Source: Nocardioides insulae DSM 17944
GTDB taxonomy: Bacteria; Actinomycetota; Actinomycetes; Propionibacteriales; Nocardioidaceae
DNA length: 64,000 nucleotides
Direction: 5' to 3'
Assembly (NCBI RefSeq): GCF_000422825.1
Contig: NZ_AUGU01000020.1
Location: 1-64,000, forward strand
In this document: positions 9,328-19,934 of the stretch, in pieces
Layout of the letters: every line of letters starts with the position of its first letter
Position numbering within the stretch: position 1 is the first letter of the stretch
The notes under the pieces: model-generated
What the model was told of the DNA's origin: nothing
The model's input: the letters and a program-made list of their open reading frames with translations, nothing else
Databases searched by the model: none
Made by a program: the position numbers and the translations under genes

Positions 9328-10518
9328 TCAGTCGCGTCCGAGGATCCGGCCGGCGTGCTCCGGGTCGACGGTGAGGTTGTCGCCGGTCTCCGGGTCGAAG
9401 AGGTGGAACCTGGCAGCGTCCACCCAGACGGTGGCCTCATCGCCCTCCTGGACCGTCGAGCCGCCCTCGAGGGTGATGATCAGCTGGGTGCGGATGGTCT
9501 CGCCGTCGAGGTCCTTCTCGAGCTGGGTGAGCTGGGCCTGCACCTCCGGGGGCGCCTCGAACGGGACGTAGGCGTAGGTCTCGTTGCCCAGCCACTCGAC
9601 GACGTCGATCCGGGCCTGGAAGGTGTTGCCCGCATCCTCGCCCCGATCGCCCGAGCCGGCCTCGGCGAAGTGCTCGGGCCGGATGCCTGCGATCAGCAGC
9701 CCCTTGCCCGCCGCCGCGGCGGCCTTCTCCTCGGGCAGGGTGACGCTGCCGAAGGGCAGCTTCAGCTGGTCCCCCTCGACCTCGCCGGGGAGGAAGTTCA
9801 TCGGTGGTGACCCGATGAACCCGGCGACGAACAGGTTGCCGGGGTTGTCGTAGAGCTCCCGCGGGGTGGCCAGCTGCTGGAGCTCACCGCGCTTGAGTAC
9901 GGCGACCCGGTCGCCCAGGGTCATCGCCTCGGTCTGGTCGTGGGTGACGTAGACGGTGGTGATCCCCAGCCTCTTCTGCAGCCGGGAGATCTCGGTGCGC
10001 ATCTGCCCGCGCAGCTTGGCGTCGAGGTTGGAGAGCGGCTCGTCGAACAGGAACGCGTCGGCGTCGCGGACGATCGCGCGGCCCATCGCGACCCGCTGCC
10101 GTTGGCCGCCGGAGAGGTTGCCGGGCTTGCGGTCCAGATGCTCGGTGAGCTCCAGGGTCTGGGCCGCCTCGCGCACCTTCGTGTCGACCTCGTCGTGGCT
10201 GGCCCCCGCGAGCCGGAGCGGGAAGGCGATGTTCTCGAAGACGGTCAGGTGCGGGTAGAGCGCATAGTTCTGGAAGACCATCGCGAGGTTGCGATCGCGC
10301 GGGGCCAGGTCGTTGACCCGGCGTTCTCCGATGAGCATGTCGCCGGAGGTGATGTCCTCCAAGCCCACGATCATCCGTAGCAGCGTGGACTTGCCGCACC
10401 CGGAGGGGCCGACGAGGATCATGAACTCGCCGTCGGCGACCTCGACGCTCACGTCGTTGACGGCGGGGAAGCCGTCGCCGTACCGCTTGACGATGTTGTT
10501 CATGCTGATGGACGCCAT
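9328..10518 (-). CDS. sugC: Sugar ABC importer ATPase (SugC/UgpC type)
   Basis: The 396-residue cytoplasmic ATPase energises the importer encoded upstream. It has Walker A (GPSGCGKSTLLR), the LSGGQRQR signature, Walker B (DAFLFDEPLSNLD) and a C-terminal MalK-type regulatory domain (about 240-390) that carries the OB/TOBE fold. The length is close to mycobacterial SugC (about 393). It is the last gene of a four-gene minus-strand operon and starts 13 bp after the second permease stop. The assignment to trehalose rests on the gene order and on the binding protein; other disaccharides are possible. Confidence 0.9.
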   Translation of the reverse strand: MASISMNNIVKRYGDGFPAVNDVSVEVADGEFMILVGPSGCGKSTLLRMIVGLEDITSGDMLIGERRVNDLAPRDRNLAMVFQNYALYPHLTVFENIAFPLRLAGASHDEVDTKVREAAQTLELTEHLDRKPGNLSGGQRQRVAMGRAIVRDADAFLFDEPLSNLDAKLRGQMRTEISRLQKRLGITTVYVTHDQTEAMTLGDRVAVLKRGELQQLATPRELYDNPGNLFVAGFIGSPPMNFLPGEVEGDQLKLPFGSVTLPEEKAAAAAGKGLLIAGIRPEHFAEAGSGDRGEDAGNTFQARIDVVEWLGNETYAYVPFEAPPEVQAQLTQLEKDLDGETIRTQLIITLEGGSTVQEGDEATVWVDAARFHLFDPETGDNLTVDPEHAGRILGRD

Positions 10519-10531
10519 GCGCGGACCACCC

Positions 10532-11374
10532 CTACCCCTTCACCGCGCCGGAGGTGAGACCGGCGACGATCTTGCGCTGGAACAGCAGGACGATGACGAC
10601 GACCGGAATGGTCGCCAGGACGGCGCCCGCGGCGAGCAGGCTGGCCGGCCGGTTGAACGGGTCCGAGCCGACGAAGAACGACAGCGAGGCCGGGATCGGG
10701 CGGGCCGCCTCGGTCGAGGTCAGGGAGATGCCGAAGACGAAGTCGTTCCAGGCGAAGAAGAAGGTGAGGATCGCGGCGGTGAACACGCCGGGTGCGGCCA
10801 GGGGGACGATCACCTTGCGGAACGCCTGCCAGGAGGTGGCCCCGTCGACCTGGGCGGCCTGCTCCATCTCCCACGGGATCTCCCGGAAGAACGCCGAGAG
10901 GGTCCAGATCGCCAGCGGAAGCGTGAAGGACATGTAGGGGATGATCAGCCCCGGCCAGGTGTCGTAGAGGCCGAACGCCCGCCACATGTCGAACAGCGGC
11001 CCGACCAGCGAGACCACCGGGAACATCGCGATCGCCAGCGCGATCGAGAGCACCCAGCGCTTCCCCTTGAAGTCGAGCCGGGCGATGGCGTACGCGGCCA
11101 GGGTGGCCAGCGCGACCGAGAGCACGGTGGCGATCAGCGAGATGCCGATCGAGTTGAGGATCGCGCGCCGGAACTGGTCGTTCTCCCACACCCCCACGTA
11201 GTTGTCCCAGCCGGCGAAGGTGCCCTCGGAGGGCAGGAAGCCGGGGTTGCCGTTGATGATCGAGTCCTCGCTCTTGAAGGAGAGCGAGAGGATCCACACC
11301 ACCGGGAGCAGGCACCAGATCAGGATCAGGATGATCCCGACGACCATTCCGAATCGCGGCCAGAACCGACTCAT
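10532..11374 (-). CDS. sugB: Sugar ABC importer permease (SugB/MalG type)
   Basis: The 280-residue inner-membrane subunit has six predicted helices. The EAA loop that docks the ATPase is present (EQAAQVDGATSWQAFRKVIV). Its start is 1 bp from the stop of the preceding permease gene, indicating translational coupling. It pairs with SugA to form the translocation pore. The family is the MalG half of carbohydrate uptake type 1 transporters. Confidence 0.9.
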   Translation of the reverse strand: MSRFWPRFGMVVGIILILIWCLLPVVWILSLSFKSEDSIINGNPGFLPSEGTFAGWDNYVGVWENDQFRRAILNSIGISLIATVLSVALATLAAYAIARLDFKGKRWVLSIALAIAMFPVVSLVGPLFDMWRAFGLYDTWPGLIIPYMSFTLPLAIWTLSAFFREIPWEMEQAAQVDGATSWQAFRKVIVPLAAPGVFTAAILTFFFAWNDFVFGISLTSTEAARPIPASLSFFVGSDPFNRPASLLAAGAVLATIPVVVIVLLFQRKIVAGLTSGAVKG

Positions 11375-11375
11375 C

Positions 11376-12320
11376 TCAGCTCTCCTGCCGTGCTTGGGCC
11401 AGGTCGACGCGGAACGCCTTGACCAGGATGAAGGCGACCAGCAGGACCGAGAGGAAGAGCAGCACGGACAATGCCGAGCCCATCCCGAAGGAGAACTGCT
11501 CGATCACCTGGCGGTAGGTGAGGAAGGAGATCGACTCGGTGTTCTGGGCTCCCGCGGTCATCACGAAGATGTTGTCGAAGATGCGGTAGGCGTCCAGGGC
11601 ACGGAAGAGGACGGCGACCATGATCGCGGCGCGCATGTTCGGCAGGATCACCTTCCACAGCCGCTGCCACCAGGTGGCGCCGTCCACCTTGGCAGCCTCG
11701 ATCATGTCCTCGGAGACCTGGGCGAGACCGGCGAGGAGCAGCAGCGACATGAACGGGGTGGTCTTCCAGATCTCCGAGATCATGATCGCGGTCAGTGCGG
11801 GCCAGGTGTCGCCGAACCAGTTGTAGTCGACCGGGAAGTTACCGAGGCTGACCCAGTGCAGCCACTCGTTGATGAAGCCGTTGGTGCTGCTGAAGGCGAA
11901 CTGCCAGGCGAAGCCCGAGACCACCGTGATGATGCCGTAGGGGATCAGGATCGAGGTGCGGATGACGCCGCGCGCGAAGACCAGTCGGTGCATCACCATC
12001 GCGAAGCCGAAGCCGATCACCAGCTCGACCGAGACGGTGACGATCATGATGAACACGGTGACGCCGGTGGCCTGCCAGAAGAGCGGATCGGTGAGCGCGG
12101 TGACGTAGTTGTCCAAGCCGACGAACTTTCGGTCGTCGGGGGCGGTCAGCCAGTAGTCGAACAGGGAGAGGTAGAGCGCCCGCAGGATCGGGAATGCCGT
12201 GACGAAGAGCATCACGATCACGGCCGGCAGCACCAGCCGACGGCCCAGTCGGTTCTCGGCGACCAACCGGTCACTGCCCGGCCGAGCACGGCCCTTCTGG
12301 GGAGCGGTCGTGGTGGTCAC
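11376..12320 (-). CDS. sugA: Sugar ABC importer permease (SugA/MalF type)
   Basis: The 314-residue permease has six predicted helices and the EAA loop EAAKVDGATWWQRLWKVILP. The GTG at 12320 overlaps the stop of the binding-protein gene by 4 bp (GTGA), and the protein then begins with a short Thr/Lys/Arg-rich cytoplasmic tail before the first helix. The reading frame is open for another 1.2 kb upstream, but that part is antisense-like shadow over the binding-protein gene. The length matches mycobacterial SugA (about 307). Confidence 0.9.
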   Translation of the reverse strand: MTTTTAPQKGRARPGSDRLVAENRLGRRLVLPAVIVMLFVTAFPILRALYLSLFDYWLTAPDDRKFVGLDNYVTALTDPLFWQATGVTVFIMIVTVSVELVIGFGFAMVMHRLVFARGVIRTSILIPYGIITVVSGFAWQFAFSSTNGFINEWLHWVSLGNFPVDYNWFGDTWPALTAIMISEIWKTTPFMSLLLLAGLAQVSEDMIEAAKVDGATWWQRLWKVILPNMRAAIMVAVLFRALDAYRIFDNIFVMTAGAQNTESISFLTYRQVIEQFSFGMGSALSVLLFLSVLLVAFILVKAFRVDLAQARQES

Positions 12321-13630
12321 AGCAGCGCCTCCCCGGCCAGGACGTCGGCGAGGAACTCGGCGGAGTCGCCGGGGGTGGTCTCCGGGTCGACCTGGTCGGC
12401 CGGGTGCCAGGTGCTCTGGACCGCGCCGGAGATCTTGCTGTAGTAGGCGCTCTGCGGCCGAGGGCCGGCGGTGTCGATGCTGGTGCGGAAGAGGTCGAGC
12501 AGGTCCGGTGGGAAGGCCTCCTGCAGCCCCGGGTCGTCGTACGCCGAGGCCCGGGAGGGCATCAGGCCGTTGTTGACCGCCAACTGCACCTGGGCGTCCA
12601 CGGTGGTCACGCAGTTGGCCGCGGCCATCGCGTAGTCGGGATACTCGGAGTAGGCGCCCACGCCGATCTGGATGCCGCCGATCGGAGGCGCGGACTCCTG
12701 ACCGGCCACCGTCTGGGGGTAGCGGGCCCACCCGAGATCTTCGAAGCCGGCCTGGTCGGCGGGGCCGCCGGGCTGACCCGTCAGACCCTCGTAGTTCTTG
12801 TAGATGAAGGTCCAGTTGACCATGAACTCGCCCGGGCCGCCCTCGGGATACATCAGGCCGAGGCTGGTGCCCTCGTTGGAGACGCTGAGGTCGGACTGCG
12901 CGGCCGGGGACGCAGCCAGATCTGCGATGACCTGCGCGGCGGCGCGACCGGCGTCGGAGTCGATGGTGACCTCGGCGTCGGTGCCCGCCTCCGTGTTCTC
13001 CACGATGGCGCCGCCCGCGCCGAGGATCAGGGCGTTGATCCACACGACGTATCCCTCGTAGCGGTTGGCCTGGACGCCGACGCTGCCGCCCTGGTCGCTG
13101 GCCGCGGAGATGATCTGCTCCCAGGTGACCGGCTTGCTCATGTCGAGTCCCGCGGCCTCCGCCAGCGAGCGTCGGTACCAGAGCAGTTGGGTGTTGGCCC
13201 ACTGCGGGAACGCCACCACCTCGTCGTCCCACTCCACGGTTGCGGCAGCGCCCTCCAGGACGTCGGCGTCGGTGGCCTGCTGCGCCAACTCCTCGGGCAG
13301 CGGAGCCAGCCAGCCTGCGCTCGCGAACTCCGGGATGAAGACCGGGTCGAGGCTCATCAGGTCCAGCGAGTCGTCCTCGGCGGCGAGCCGGCGGGCGAGC
13401 TGGGTGCGCTGGTCGGTGGCGCCGCTGGGGAGCTCCTGGAGCTCGATGCGATAGTCGTCGGTGCTGCACCCTTCGGCCAGCGTGGTGAGGGTGTCGACGC
13501 CATCGGGGTTGACGTACCAGGTCAGCGTGGGGGTGCCGTCCTCCCCGCAGGCGGTGAGCAGGGCTGTGCACAACACCCCGCTCAGGGCGAGCGTTGCCAG
13601 CCGGCGGCCTCGGCGTTTGGTGACAGACAT
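12317..13630 (-). CDS. lpqY: LpqY-like sugar-binding lipoprotein
   Basis: The 437-residue extracellular substrate-binding protein has a basic n-region, hydrophobic stretch and lipobox LTAC with the lipidated C28. The body resembles LpqY, the trehalose-binding lipoprotein of mycobacteria: QRTQLARRLAAEDDSLDLMS, NTQLLWYR and VQANRYEGYVVWIN align with recalled LpqY segments, and the gene order (binding protein, two permeases, ATPase) is that of lpqY-sugABC. ATG 13630 is preferred over 13663 because GGGAGGGG lies just upstream and the signal peptide then has normal length. Ligand identity is inference. Confidence 0.88.
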   Translation of the reverse strand: MSVTKRRGRRLATLALSGVLCTALLTACGEDGTPTLTWYVNPDGVDTLTTLAEGCSTDDYRIELQELPSGATDQRTQLARRLAAEDDSLDLMSLDPVFIPEFASAGWLAPLPEELAQQATDADVLEGAAATVEWDDEVVAFPQWANTQLLWYRRSLAEAAGLDMSKPVTWEQIISAASDQGGSVGVQANRYEGYVVWINALILGAGGAIVENTEAGTDAEVTIDSDAGRAAAQVIADLAASPAAQSDLSVSNEGTSLGLMYPEGGPGEFMVNWTFIYKNYEGLTGQPGGPADQAGFEDLGWARYPQTVAGQESAPPIGGIQIGVGAYSEYPDYAMAAANCVTTVDAQVQLAVNNGLMPSRASAYDDPGLQEAFPPDLLDLFRTSIDTAGPRPQSAYYSKISGAVQSTWHPADQVDPETTPGDSAEFLADVLAGEALL

Positions 13631-13736
13631 CGCCCCTCCCGAAAAGTGGCGTCGGTCACTCACAGTGATAGCGCCTCTTAGCGCCCGTTGTCCACAGCTC
13701 TCCTGCTACGGGTGGGGAGCCAGGGGCGGATGGGAC

Positions 13737-14747
13737 CTACTTCTCCTGCTCGTTCAGGCGGGCCAGCATCCGGTTGTAGGCCGCCAGCGCCTCGTCGCCG
13801 TCGGTGTCGAACTCGGCGCCGGAGGTGGCCTCGGGCGCCGCGGCCCCGGAGTCGGCGACGTGGTCGACAAGGGTCTGACGGCGTACACCCTCGAGGAAGC
13901 CGCCGAGCATCCGCGCGCGCCGCTTCTCCGAGACGACGACGGCGATCACCAGGCCGACGGCGATGAACATCATCCCGCCGTCGCCGCCGGCCCACATCAG
14001 GGCACCCGCGGTCTGGATGTCGCGCACCGGGTCCAGCGCCCAGTCAGGACGCATCGAGGTGTACATTGGATAGAGGTTCTGGTTGGTCTGGAGCATCACG
14101 ATCCCGACGATGGTGTCGGGCACCATGCCGAGCACCAGCAGAGAGATCCGGGTGAGGTACGGCGGGTCGGAGCGGATCGGCTCCTCGCCGATGATCGGCA
14201 CCAGGAACAGGTAGCCGGCCACGATGTAGAGGACCTGCTCACCGGTCATCAGGGCGGGGCTCATCGCCATCTCGTCCATGAACCCGGTGAGGTGGGTGCC
14301 GATGATCACGACCGAGTAGACCAGGGTGCCGGTGATCGGGTTGAGCAGCAGGGTCACCGGCCAGGACCGCAGCACCCGGCGTACGGCCGGGCGGCGCTCC
14401 TCGGGGAACGACTCCAGCAGCACCGTCAGCGGGTGACCGAGCACCAGGAGCACCGGCACCACCATGATCAGCATCAGGTGGAGCACCATGTGCATCCAGG
14501 TCAACGCCATCGCGTAGGCGCCGATCGCGGAGGCGACACAGACCCAGGTGAGGGCGAGACCACCGAGGAAGCAGGCGACCCGCCAGGCTCCGACGGTGGT
14601 GGTGGTATCGGCGCGCCGGTGGCCGTAGAGGTAGGCGAGCCCCAGCAGGAGGAGCGGGATCAGCCAACCCGGCTGCAGGCTCCAGGTACCGAAGAACTCG
14701 GGCCAGCCCAGCGGAGGAAGACCGGCCATGTCCATGTGGTCGTGCAC
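13737..14747 (-). CDS. CtaG-like cytochrome c oxidase assembly membrane protein
   Basis: The 336-residue integral membrane protein has about seven helices. It matches the caa3_CtaG family: a His/Met-rich N-terminus (MHDHMDMAG), WMHMVLHLMLIMVVPVLLVLG and GEQVLYIVAGYLFLVP. CtaG proteins of this type help deliver copper to cytochrome c oxidase in Gram-positive bacteria, and the conserved His and Met residues on the membrane face are the likely copper ligands. The GTG start is supported by a TACCGT hexamer 6 nt upstream. The C-terminal 60 residues are cytoplasmic and charged. It is the last gene in this minus-strand stretch, 106 bp upstream of lpqY. Confidence 0.9.
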   Translation of the reverse strand: MHDHMDMAGLPPLGWPEFFGTWSLQPGWLIPLLLLGLAYLYGHRRADTTTTVGAWRVACFLGGLALTWVCVASAIGAYAMALTWMHMVLHLMLIMVVPVLLVLGHPLTVLLESFPEERRPAVRRVLRSWPVTLLLNPITGTLVYSVVIIGTHLTGFMDEMAMSPALMTGEQVLYIVAGYLFLVPIIGEEPIRSDPPYLTRISLLVLGMVPDTIVGIVMLQTNQNLYPMYTSMRPDWALDPVRDIQTAGALMWAGGDGGMMFIAVGLVIAVVVSEKRRARMLGGFLEGVRRQTLVDHVADSGAAAPEATSGAEFDTDGDEALAAYNRMLARLNEQEK

Positions 14748-14753
14748 GGGACC

Positions 14754-14759
14754 ACGGTA
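14754..14759 (-). promoter_or_regulatory. Leaderless -10 element for CtaG-like gene
   Basis: TACCGT on the minus strand lies 6 nt before the GTG at 14747. The spacing supports GTG rather than the ATG four codons later. Confidence 0.45.
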
Positions 14760-14777
14760 ATCCTCGGCCGGGTGGGG

Positions 14778-15710
14778 TCAGGAACCGGCAGCGCTGTGGG
14801 CTTGAGCGCCACGACGGGCGGTGCGCTCGATCGCCGCCACGAAGGCGGGCCACAGGGGAGCGGGAAGGTCGTGACCCATGCCCGGCACGAGCAGGAGTTC
14901 GGAGCCGCGGACGAGCCGGGCCGTCTCGCGTCCCCCGGAGACGTGCACCATCTTGTCCGCCAGCCCGTGGATGACCAGCGTGGGCGTGGTCAGCCGCCGG
15001 AGTTGCTCGGTCCGGTCGGGCTGGGTGAGGATCGCCAGCATCTGCCGGGCGGTGCCGGGCCGGCACACGCCCCGCTCCCAGGTGGCCAGACCGCGGGCGC
15101 GCAGCTCGGAGACCGGGGTGGGGTAGTCGGGGGAGCCGATCAGCCCCCACAGACGTTGCCCGGCCGCCAGGTAGCCCTCCCGGTCGTTCACGCGGGTGAG
15201 GAGGATGCTGAACAGGGCCGGATGCTGCCAGCCCACCGAGCGACGCCCCGTGGTCGACATGATGCTGGTCAGCGACCGCACCCGGTCCGGCCGGCTGATC
15301 GCGATGGTCTGGGCGACCATGCCGCCCATCGACATGCCCACCACGTGGGCCGAATCGATCCCGAGGTGGTCGAGCAGACCGAGAGCGTCGGCGGCGAGGT
15401 CGGGGATGGAGTACGCCGGCCGGCCGCCGAGTCCGGCGTACGCCCGGGTCAGGTGGGCCAGGGTGACCCGGCCCTCGAGCAGGGTCGAGCGCCCGCAGTC
15501 GCGGTTGTCGAACCGGATCACGTAGAACCCGCGAGCCGCGAGCAGCTCACAGAAGGGGTCGTCCCACCAGATCATCGGCCCGCCGAGCCCCATGATGAGC
15601 AGCAGTGGCTCGCCCCCGGGGTCGCCGAAGGTCTGGTAGCACAGCTCGATGCCGGGAGCGGCCGTCGCGACCAGCTCCGCGGAGCACGTCTGGTGCGGGC
15701 CGGCCGTCAT
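14778..15710 (-). CDS. Alpha/beta hydrolase
   Basis: The 310-residue enzyme has the alpha/beta-hydrolase fold. The nucleophile elbow is GMSMGG with S127, the acid is D252 in LADKMV and the histidine is H280 in GMGHDL. The oxyanion region GLGGPMIWWDD and the FDNRDCGRS segment are common in the aclacinomycin methylesterase/lipase-like subgroup, so an ester or lactone substrate is likely but not identified. It begins 1 nt after the glpX stop codon, so it is probably co-transcribed with glpX, although no metabolic link is evident. Confidence 0.9.
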   Translation of the reverse strand: MTAGPHQTCSAELVATAAPGIELCYQTFGDPGGEPLLLIMGLGGPMIWWDDPFCELLAARGFYVIRFDNRDCGRSTLLEGRVTLAHLTRAYAGLGGRPAYSIPDLAADALGLLDHLGIDSAHVVGMSMGGMVAQTIAISRPDRVRSLTSIMSTTGRRSVGWQHPALFSILLTRVNDREGYLAAGQRLWGLIGSPDYPTPVSELRARGLATWERGVCRPGTARQMLAILTQPDRTEQLRRLTTPTLVIHGLADKMVHVSGGRETARLVRGSELLLVPGMGHDLPAPLWPAFVAAIERTARRGAQAHSAAGS

Positions 15711-15711
15711 C

Positions 15712-16743
15712 TCACCCCTCGAAGTCGATGGCCGCGTAGGCCTGGAGCTTGGCGAGCTTGTGCTCGCTGGTGATCTTGCGGATCGTGCCGCTGCGCGAGC
15801 GCATCACCAGCGAGTCGGTGGTGCATCCGCCGCGGTGGTACTGGACGCCGCGCATGAGGTCACCGTCGGTGATGCCGGTGGCCACGAAGAAGCAGTCGTC
15901 ACCGGTGACCAGGTCGTTGGTGCGGAGCACATGGTCGGGGTCGAGGTTGTGGCCGGCGTCGAGGGCCTTCTGGCGCTCGTCGTCGTCGGTGGGCCACAGC
16001 CGGCCCTGGATGGTGCCGCCGATCGCCTTCATCGCACAGGCGGCGATGATGCCCTCGGGGGTGCCGCCGACGCCGAGCAGGAGGTCGACCCCGGAGCCGT
16101 AGCTGGCCGCGGAGATCGCACCGGCGACGTCGCCGTCGGTGATGAACTTGATCCGAGCGCCGGTGGCGCGGATCTCCTCGGCGATCTGGGCGTGCCGCGG
16201 CCGGTCGAGCAGGACGACCGTGACATCGCTCCTGCTGACGCCCTTGGCCCTGGCCACCTGGGCGATGTTCTCCGCGACCGGCTTGCGGATGTCGACGACC
16301 TCCGCGGCGTCGGGGCCGGTGACCAGCTTCTCCATGTAGAACACCGCACTGGGGTCATACATCGACCCGCGCGGGGTGGCGGCGAGGACGGCGATGGCGT
16401 TGCTCATCCCCTTGGCGGTCAGGGTGGTGCCGTCGATCGGGTCGACCGCGACGTCGACCGCGGGCCCGGTGCCGTCGCCCACCTTCTCGCCGTTGTAGAG
16501 CATCGGGGCGTTGTCCTTCTCGCCCTCACCGATCACGACGGTGCCGTTCATCGCGACCGTGGAGATCATCACCCGCATGGCGTTGACCGCCACGCCGTCG
16601 GCGCCGTTCTTGTCGCCGCGCCCCACCCAACGCGCGGCCGCCATCGCCGCCGCCTCGGTGACCCGGACGAGCTCCAGCGCGAGGTTGCGGTCGGGCGCGG
16701 CAGGGCCGACGTCCAGGGGCTCGGGCAGGCTGTGGGCGCTCAT
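15712..16743 (-). CDS. glpX: Class II fructose-1,6-bisphosphatase
   Basis: The 343-residue enzyme dephosphorylates fructose 1,6-bisphosphate in gluconeogenesis. Class II signatures are clear: [33 protein letters not shown] (metal site) and [14 protein letters not shown]. Many Actinobacteria rely on this class as their only FBPase. ATG 16743 has a TAGAGT element 7 nt upstream, lying inside the 3' end of modC, so glpX probably has its own leaderless transcript. The downstream hydrolase is 1 nt away. Confidence 0.96.
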   Translation of the reverse strand: MSAHSLPEPLDVGPAAPDRNLALELVRVTEAAAMAAARWVGRGDKNGADGVAVNAMRVMISTVAMNGTVVIGEGEKDNAPMLYNGEKVGDGTGPAVDVAVDPIDGTTLTAKGMSNAIAVLAATPRGSMYDPSAVFYMEKLVTGPDAAEVVDIRKPVAENIAQVARAKGVSRSDVTVVLLDRPRHAQIAEEIRATGARIKFITDGDVAGAISAASYGSGVDLLLGVGGTPEGIIAACAMKAIGGTIQGRLWPTDDDERQKALDAGHNLDPDHVLRTNDLVTGDDCFFVATGITDGDLMRGVQYHRGGCTTDSLVMRSRSGTIRKITSEHKLAKLQAYAAIDFEG

Positions 16744-16753
16744 GCGGGCGACT

Positions 16754-17826
<1,073 letters not shown>

Positions 17827-17830
<4 letters not shown>

Positions 17831-18621
17831 GCCGGTGCCCGCCGTCTCCGGGCGACGGGGTTCTGCCAGGTCAGCCCGATCACCAGTACGGCGACGAGGA
17901 CCAGCACCAGGCTCAGCGCGACCGCGGCGTCGGGGTCGTCCACCCGCTCAAGGTAGATCTGGATCGGCAGGGTGGCGGTGGTGCCCTGCAGGCTCCCGGC
18001 GAAGGTGATGGTGGCGCCGAACTCGCCGAGGGACCGGGCGAAGGCCAGGACCGTGCCGCTGAGCAGGCCGGGCAGCACGGTCGGCAGCGTCACCCGGCGG
18101 AAGACGGTCGACGGTGAGGCGCCCAGGGTCGCGGCCACCACCTCGTACCGCTCCCCGGCGGTGCGCAGCGCGCCCTCGGTGCTGACCACCAGGAAGGGCA
18201 TCGCGACGAAGACCTGGGCCATCACCACGGCCACCGTGCTGAAGGCCACCTCCACCCCGAGGGCCTCCAGGGTGCCGCCGAGCAGGCCGCGCCGCCCGAA
18301 GGTGTAGAGCAGCGCGATCCCGCCCACCACGGGCGGGATCACCAGGGGGAGGAGCACCAGCGACCGGAGCAGGCCCTGGCCGGGGAAACGGGTCCGAGCC
18401 AGCACGGTCGCCAGCGGGACCCCCAGGAGCACGCAGACCAGGGTGCTGACCGCGCCGGTGCGCAGGCTGAGCCAGAGGGCGTCGCGGGCCGAGGGACTGG
18501 TGACCAGACCGAGGAAGCCCGGCCAGTCGACCCGAAGCACCATCGCGACCAGTGGCAGGAGGAGGTACGCTGCCGCCAGCCCGGCCGGCAGCAGCAGCCA
18601 ACGGGGCAGGCTGATGCTCAC
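17827..18621 (-). CDS. modB: Molybdate ABC transporter permease
   Basis: The 264-residue membrane protein has about six helices. It carries the ModB EAA loop ([20 protein letters not shown]) and the [11 protein letters not shown] segment that is diagnostic for ModB. GTG 18621 overlaps the modA stop by 4 bp (GTGA). An open frame continues over modA but that is not coding. It forms the channel used by ModA and ModC. Confidence 0.94.
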
Positions 18622-19418
18622 GGCGTACCGAAGCCCGCCTCGGTGAGGACCTGTCGACCGGCGTCCGAACGCACCATGGTGACGAACTCGGCCGCCAGGT
18701 CGCCGTGCTCGGAGTCGGTCACGGGCGCGATCGGATAGGTGTTGACCACGTCCTTCGACTCCTCGAAGGGGATGCCCTGCACGTCCTCGCCGGCGGCAGT
18801 CACGTCGGTGACGTAGACGAGGCCGGCGTCGGCCTCCCCGGTGGTCACCTTGCCGAGGACGTCGGTGACCGATTGCTCCTCGCTGACCGGGGCGAGGGTG
18901 ACGCCGGCATCGCTGGCGACCTGGGCGGTGGCGTGGCCGCAGGGCACCTCGGGGGCGCAGATCACCAGACGCACGTCGGGGCCGGCGAGGTCGGCGAAGG
19001 TGGCGATGCCGGCGGGGTTGTCGGGCGGGACCGCGATCTCGAGGGTGTTGGTGGCGAAGGGCTCGGGGGACTCCACCAGGTCGTCGGCGACGAGCGTGTC
19101 CATCGTCTGGGTGTCGGCCGAGGCGAACACGTCGGCCGGAGCCCCTCCCTGGATCTGCTCGGCCAGGCCCGAGGAGCCGTCGAAGTTGAGTCGGACGTCG
19201 ACGTCGGCGTGCTCGGCCTCGAACTCGTCCGCGATCTCGGTGAACGTGTCCTGCAGTGACGCGGCGGCGAACACGGTGAGCGTGGTGTCCTCGTTCTCCT
19301 CGCCACCGCACCCGGTCAGGGACGTGGCCAGGACACCCAGCACGGCGAGCCCGGCCAGCGCCGGGCCCCCGCGCGGGGAGGTGTGCCGGGCGGAGCGCGG
19401 GGCGGTGCGCGCCCTCAC
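18618..19418 (-). CDS. modA: Molybdate-binding lipoprotein
   Basis: The 266-residue protein captures molybdate (or tungstate) outside the membrane. It has a signal peptide and lipobox LTGC, then the ModA start [17 protein letters not shown], the [21 protein letters not shown] loop (split here over two beta-alpha units) and GLVYVTDV. The GTG start overlaps the upstream regulator stop by 4 bp. The N-terminal extension before the hydrophobic core is Arg-rich, as expected of a Gram-positive lipoprotein. Lipid anchoring replaces the free periplasmic form found in E. coli. Confidence 0.94.
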   Translation of the reverse strand: MRARTAPRSARHTSPRGGPALAGLAVLGVLATSLTGCGGEENEDTTLTVFAAASLQDTFTEIADEFEAEHADVDVRLNFDGSSGLAEQIQGGAPADVFASADTQTMDTLVADDLVESPEPFATNTLEIAVPPDNPAGIATFADLAGPDVRLVICAPEVPCGHATAQVASDAGVTLAPVSEEQSVTDVLGKVTTGEADAGLVYVTDVTAAGEDVQGIPFEESKDVVNTYPIAPVTDSEHGDLAAEFVTMVRSDAGRQVLTEAGFGTP

Positions 19419-19810
19419 AGCCGCTCCACCACGACGCTGGTCGACTTCACCGAGGCGATGGCGCGGACGCCGGGCTCCAGACCGAGCTCGTCGGCGGCCT
19501 CCGCACTCATCAGCGAGACCACGCGGTAGCGGCCGCAGATCAGTTCGACCTGGGCCATCACCCGGTCCTTGGTCACCCGGGTGACCAGCCCGTCGAACCG
19601 GTTGCGGGCGCTGACCGCGTCGGCGCGGGTGGCCTCCCGGTCAGGGCCGTCGGCGAGGGCCTGGGCGTGGGCAGCGAGGTCGGCGCCGGAGATCACCTGT
19701 CGCCCAGCGGAGTGCGCGGCGGGGAGGCGACCTGCGTCGATCCAGCGGCGGACTGTGTCGTCGCTGACACCGAGGAGCTGGGCCGCCTCGGCGATTCGGT
19801 AGGTGGGCAC
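19415..19810 (-). CDS. HTH-TOBE molybdate-responsive regulator
   Basis: The 131-residue protein joins an excisionase/MerR-like HTH (about 3-50: [20 protein letters not shown]) to a Mop-type TOBE domain (about 63-131: [33 protein letters not shown]). TOBE domains bind molybdate or tungstate, so this is most likely the sensor that controls the mod operon it heads. GTG 19810 starts directly at the HTH, as in homologs; the frame runs further upstream without homology. Its stop overlaps modA by 4 bp. It is smaller than E. coli ModE and of a different HTH class. Confidence 0.9.
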   Translation of the reverse strand: MPTYRIAEAAQLLGVSDDTVRRWIDAGRLPAAHSAGRQVISGADLAAHAQALADGPDREATRADAVSARNRFDGLVTRVTKDRVMAQVELICGRYRVVSLMSAEAADELGLEPGVRAIASVKSTSVVVERL

Positions 19811-19934
19811 GAGCGGATCGTGTCGCACCTGCGGCCGTTCTGTCCAGAAAGTCGCCGCACCTGCGGGAGCCGTCGCAGGTTCCCCGGGTGAGGTCGATGC
19901 GGGCGGGCGTAGGGGTCTTTGGGAGGATGGTCGA

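Noticed and set aside
11376..13571. Single 731-codon fused transporter protein
   Set aside because: The upstream 417 codons are a shadow frame of the binding-protein gene; the GTG at 12320 with a 4-bp overlap gives a normal permease.
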